Source: Clostridiaceae bacterium (lineage in GTDB: Bacteria > Bacillota > Clostridia > Oscillospirales > Acutalibacteraceae). Taken from it: 8,025 bases of DNA. The notes under the pieces are model-generated. The model was not told the origin of the DNA. It saw only the letters and a program-made list of their open reading frames with translations, and made no database searches. The stretch spans positions 1-8,025 of the forward strand of contig CAJGBV010000038.1 of NCBI GenBank assembly GCA_904501755.1, written 5' to 3'. The translations under genes and the position numbers were made by a program. This document shows, piece after piece, positions 6,042 through 8,025 of the stretch. How positions within the stretch are numbered: position 1 is the stretch's first letter; the number at the start of each line of letters is the position of its first letter.

Positions 6042-6273
6042 AGTTTTCTTCAAATATGTATTCTTTTATTTCTTCAATAAATGCCTCATCATCAGTATCA
6101 GCATTTACTGTAACAGGCTGAGTAAGGTCAAGACTTAACACACCCATCATAGATTTTGCATTTACAAGGTATTTACCTGAAATCAGGTCAACATCAAAGC
6201 TTTTATCCCCCATCTTCTTAACGAAGACATTAACGCTTTCAATGTTATTAAGAAGAACCTTTTGAGTAATCAT
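6040..6273 (-). CDS. HPr-like protein lacking the active-site histidine motif
   Basis: A 77-residue protein with the HPr fold of the sugar phosphotransferase system (PTS). The C-terminal half aligns well with true HPr: VNAKSMMGVLSLDL at 37-50 corresponds to the region around regulatory Ser46 (here Ser41), followed by the usual acidic last helix. The N-terminal half lacks the HARPA motif with phospho-accepting His15; the segment reads LLNNIESVNVFV. It therefore cannot relay phosphate from enzyme I and is more likely regulatory or structural, loosely comparable to the Crh paralogue of Bacillus, which also lacks His15. Whether Ser41 is phosphorylated is inference. Start: an in-frame ATG at 6279 is only two bases from the GGAGG, whereas the ATG at 6273 is eight bases away and is preferred. 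It is a single-gene unit with a strong promoter and shares its terminator with the convergent lipoprotein gene. Confidence 0.85.
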   Translation of the reverse strand: MITQKVLLNNIESVNVFVKKMGDKSFDVDLISGKYLVNAKSMMGVLSLDLTQPVTVNADTDDEAFIEEIKEYIFEEN

Positions 6274-6304
6274 ATTCATTTCCTCCGAAATATTCTTTAG
6301 ACAT

Positions 6305-6333
6305 ATTTTACCTTTTTACGACAAAAAAGTCAA
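6305..6333 (-). promoter_or_regulatory. Promoter of the HPr-like gene
   Basis: On the minus strand: TTGACT (6333-6328), a 17-bp spacer, TAAAAT (6310-6305). Each hexamer matches the sigma-A consensus at five of six positions. The predicted start is near 6298, giving a leader of about 25 bases that includes the GGAGG site. Confidence 0.75.
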
Positions 6334-6337
6334 GAGG

Positions 6338-6366
6338 TTGCAAAAACTGTATTTTTATAATATAAT
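6338..6366 (+). promoter_or_regulatory. Promoter of mtaB
   Basis: TTGCAA (6338-6343), a 17-bp spacer and a perfect TATAAT (6361-6366). The predicted start is near 6373, so the leader before the TTG at 6387 is only about 14 bases and consists almost entirely of the GGAGGG ribosome binding site. The same TTGCAA/17/TATAAT pattern is seen at 3318-3346. Confidence 0.68.
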
Positions 6367-6386
6367 ACTTGTTTGGAGGGATTCTC

Positions 6387-7679
6387 TTGAAAATTTCTTT
6401 TTATACCTTAGGCTGTAAGGTCAATCAGTACGAAACGCAGGTTATGCGTGAGCTTTTTGAAAAAGAAGGTCACACCGTTGTTTCAGACTCACCCGATGTA
6501 GATGTCTTTATAATAAACTCCTGCACCGTTACTGCAGAGAGTGACCGAAAAACCCGTCAGATGCTAAGAAAATACCGTTCTCTTTACAAAAACGCTGTTA
6601 TTGTGCTTACAGGCTGTATGCCTCAGGCTTTTCCAAAGGACGCCTTGCTTCTCAAAGAGGCGGATGTGGTTGCAGGAAATACCGATGCAAAAAAAATCGT
6701 GCAGCTTGTAAATCGTTTTCTCCAAAACGGTGAGCGTATTGTGGACATTTCAAAGCACAGCAGAAATGAAAAGTTCAACACCCCCGATATTTCGGATTTT
6801 GACGAAAGAACAAGAGCCTTTATGAAAATACAGGACGGCTGTGACAGGTACTGCACCTATTGCATTATCCCCACTGCCCGAGGGCCTATCCGTTCAAAGC
6901 CTCTTGCCGATATACTCGCCGAAGCTGTGCGATTAAGCAAAAAGGGCTTTAAAGAAATTGTACTTGTAGGAATTAATCTCACTTCATACGGCAAGGACTG
7001 CCAGGAAGATATTAATATATGTGATGCAGTAGAGGCTGTGTGCAGTGTTGACTCGGTTTTGCGTGTAAGGCTCGGTTCCCTTGAGCCTGACCATATAAGT
7101 GATGATATGTTAGAGAGACTCAGGAATCAGGAAAAATTCTGTCCTCAGTTTCATCTCTCCCTTCAGTCAGGCTGTGATGCAACCCTTAAAAGAATGAACC
7201 GACACTATGATACTGCTTTTTACAAGGATTTAGTTAATCGCATAAGAAATCGCTTTCCCGATGCCGCAATCACAACCGATATTATGGTGGGCTTTGCAGG
7301 GGAAACAAAGGAAGAGTTCAACCAGAGTCTTTCTTTTGCAAAGGAAATCAGTTTTTCTTCTGCTCATATTTTTGCTTATTCAAGAAGAGAAGGAACGGTT
7401 GCATACGGTCTTCCTAATCAGGTGGAAAAAAGTGAAAAGAGCCGCAGAAGTCGGTTAATGATAAATACCACAAAAAAATCCGAAGAGCAATTCCTTGATA
7501 CAATGGTTGGAAAAACCGTAACGGTTCTTTTTGAAAGTAAAGATAGTCAAGGAAAATATCACGGCTTTACAGGCAACTACTGTCAGGTAAAAGCAGATAG
7601 TGATGAAAACCTTACAGGAAAACTTATACCTGTGAAAATCATAGCCAGAGAAGAAAATTATCTTTTAGGTGAAATATAA
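6387..7679 (+). CDS. mtaB: tRNA (N6-L-threonylcarbamoyladenosine(37)-C2)-methylthiotransferase MtaB
   Basis: A radical SAM enzyme that adds a methylthio group to t6A at position 37 of ANN-decoding tRNAs, giving ms2t6A and better codon reading; cytoplasmic, two iron-sulfur clusters. The protein is 430 residues from TTG, normal for the family. The N-terminal methylthiotransferase domain (about 1-120) supplies Cys10 (TLGCKVNQYET), Cys46 (NSCTVT) and Cys77 (TGCMPQ) for one cluster. The radical SAM motif CDRYCTYC has cysteines 152, 156 and 159, followed by IIPTARGPIRS. FHLSLQSGCD and TTDIMVGFAGET follow, and a TRAM-type RNA-binding domain covers about 370-430. TLGCKVNQYET and the length favour MtaB over MiaB or RimO. 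Start: the longest frame begins at TTG 6369 but encodes the ribosome binding site GGAGG (6375-6379) within its codons; TTG 6387, seven bases after it, gives the typical MKISFYTLGC. It stands alone with its own promoter and terminator. Confidence 0.95.
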   Translation: MKISFYTLGCKVNQYETQVMRELFEKEGHTVVSDSPDVDVFIINSCTVTAESDRKTRQMLRKYRSLYKNAVIVLTGCMPQAFPKDALLLKEADVVAGNTDAKKIVQLVNRFLQNGERIVDISKHSRNEKFNTPDISDFDERTRAFMKIQDGCDRYCTYCIIPTARGPIRSKPLADILAEAVRLSKKGFKEIVLVGINLTSYGKDCQEDINICDAVEAVCSVDSVLRVRLGSLEPDHISDDMLERLRNQEKFCPQFHLSLQSGCDATLKRMNRHYDTAFYKDLVNRIRNRFPDAAITTDIMVGFAGETKEEFNQSLSFAKEISFSSAHIFAYSRREGTVAYGLPNQVEKSEKSRRSRLMINTTKKSEEQFLDTMVGKTVTVLFESKDSQGKYHGFTGNYCQVKADSDENLTGKLIPVKIIAREENYLLGEI

Positions 7680-7681
7680 AT

Positions 7682-7715
7682 AACATCCCGACTTCTATAT
7701 AGAAGTCGGGATGTT
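7682..7715. terminator. 34-bp perfect palindrome, likely mtaB terminator
   Basis: AACATCCCGACTTCTAT is followed directly by its exact reverse complement, starting three bases after the mtaB stop. The hairpin is long, with a GC-rich core (CCCGAC/GTCGGG). The T-tract on the plus strand is short (TTTGT) and on the minus strand interrupted (TTATTTATATTT), so termination is plausible in either direction but not ideal. The frame of the RHS fragment from the other strand ends inside it. Confidence 0.72.
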
Positions 7716-8025
7716 TGTAAACACAAGGGAAACACAGAGAACCGTCCCCTGTGTTATTTTATTTATTGCTTCAAGCCGTCTGTTTTTAATCCGCAACAAC
7801 CCATCGTATTCATAGCTTATCTTGTTTTCAGCATTATTTACAGTATTAGTAATATTACTTACTGTACCTGAATCCGAATAGTTGACACTTGTTGATATAC
7901 CTGTGCTTAAAGGATATAAATTAACATTATATCCGTTCAACCTATTGTATTCATCATAGGTATAGCTCATATAAGCATCAGGCTGTCTGTATACAGACGT
8001 AGGTCGACCTATAAGGTCATAATTA
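7695..8025 (-). CDS. RHS/YD-repeat protein, C-terminal fragment with a replaced tail, cut by window edge
   Basis: The frame is open from the right edge to a TAG at 7695-7697, about 109 codons. It carries YD-repeat units typical of RHS and wall-associated toxin/surface proteins: YDLIGRPTSV, YTYDEYNRLNGYN and YEYDGLLRIKNRRL. These proteins are large, secreted, and usually end in a core-capping motif and a variable toxic domain. Here the repeats stop at about LEAINKI, and the last ~17 codons (TQGTVLCVSLVF then TNIPTSI) are merely the translation of the GGGGACGG-type repeat and the mtaB terminator palindrome. No capping motif or toxin domain is present, so the gene looks truncated at its 3' end and is probably a remnant. 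The first in-frame ATG inside the window (7970) is not a real start because the repeats continue upstream of it. Whether the upstream part is intact cannot be seen. Confidence 0.75.
   Translation of the reverse strand, partial: NYDLIGRPTSVYRQPDAYMSYTYDEYNRLNGYNVNLYPLSTGISTSVNYSDSGTVSNITNTVNNAENKISYEYDGLLRIKNRRLEAINKITQGTVLCVSLVFTNIPTSI
7720..7755. repeat. Short GGGGACGG-type palindromic repeat (REP-like)
   Basis: On the minus strand it reads AACACAGGGGACGG followed by TTCTCTGTGTT, then TCCCTTGTGTT. AACACAAGGG (7720-7729) pairs with CCCCTGTGTT (7746-7755) with one mismatch, and AACACAG (7731-7737) pairs perfectly with CTGTGTT (7749-7755), so two alternative hairpins can form. AACACA recurs 11 bases apart. 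The core GAACCGTCCCC/GGGGACGGTTC is one I recognise from dispersed repeats in many Firmicutes and from the surroundings of REP-associated tyrosine (IS200-like) transposases; that link is from memory. It sits exactly where the RHS coding sequence loses its normal ending. Confidence 0.65.

Noticed and set aside
7261..7458. 65-codon plus-strand frame inside mtaB
   Set aside because: Out-of-frame shadow of mtaB; no family resemblance.
6387..7679. Radical SAM enzyme near a PqqD-like gene, considered as a peptide maturase
   Set aside because: Cysteine layout, TLGCKVNQYET motif and TRAM domain identify it as the tRNA enzyme MtaB, and it is separated from the cassette by a terminator and an opposite-strand gene.
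7984..7997. Palindrome GTCTGTATACAGAC
   Set aside because: Lies within the RHS coding frame, is short, and has no T-tract or promoter context; probably chance.

Overview
The window looks like ordinary chromosome from an anaerobic, low-GC Firmicute, most likely a gut-type Clostridia (Oscillospiraceae/Ruminococcaceae-like). The reasons are AT-rich intergenic DNA, strong AGGAGG-type ribosome binding sites, frequent GTG/TTG starts, sigma-A-like promoters, a pyruvate:ferredoxin oxidoreductase, a PqqD-family protein beside an ABC exporter, and an MtaB-type tRNA methylthiotransferase. The assignment is by family recognition only; no 16S or other marker is present.

Layout. (1) Bases 1-617, minus strand: the N-terminal ~205 residues of pyruvate:ferredoxin oxidoreductase, running off the left edge. 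Its leader carries a Rex-like inverted repeat over the likely -35 region and a second palindrome upstream. (2) Bases 756-3243, minus strand: a tightly packed three-gene operon, transcribed right to left: a two-helix membrane protein of unknown function, the bifunctional NAD(P)H-hydrate repair enzyme (Nnr), and a small lipoprotein. (3) Bases 3244-3374: a short divergent control region. Here a palindromic TTGCAA sits exactly 17 bp from a perfect TATAAT on each strand, so it can act as a shared -35 for both directions. (4) Bases 3375-6014, plus strand: a translationally coupled cassette of a stand-alone PqqD-family (RRE-fold) protein, a peptidase-less ABC exporter and an Ig-like/coiled-coil lipoprotein, closed by a bidirectional terminator. 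(5) Bases 6040-6273, minus strand: a small HPr-like protein that keeps the regulatory serine region but lacks the phosphorylatable histidine motif. (6) Bases 6387-7679, plus strand: mtaB, with its own promoter and a perfect-palindrome terminator. (7) Bases 7695-8025, minus strand: the tail of an RHS/YD-repeat protein whose end has been replaced by a short GGGGACGG-type repetitive element, running off the right edge.

How they fit together. The left half is redox metabolism and metabolite repair: PFOR makes reduced ferredoxin from pyruvate, and Nnr repairs damaged NAD(P)H. The middle cassette is the most intriguing part. PqqD-like proteins usually present a ribosomally made peptide to a modifying enzyme, but neither a precursor peptide nor a maturase is visible here, so the cargo of the exporter is unknown. 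The right edge appears to be a boundary between conserved chromosome and degraded accessory (RHS) DNA.

Several starts were set by Shine-Dalgarno spacing rather than by the longest open frame: GTG at 3243, ATG at 2723, ATG at 3375, TTG at 3631, ATG at 6273 and TTG at 6387.
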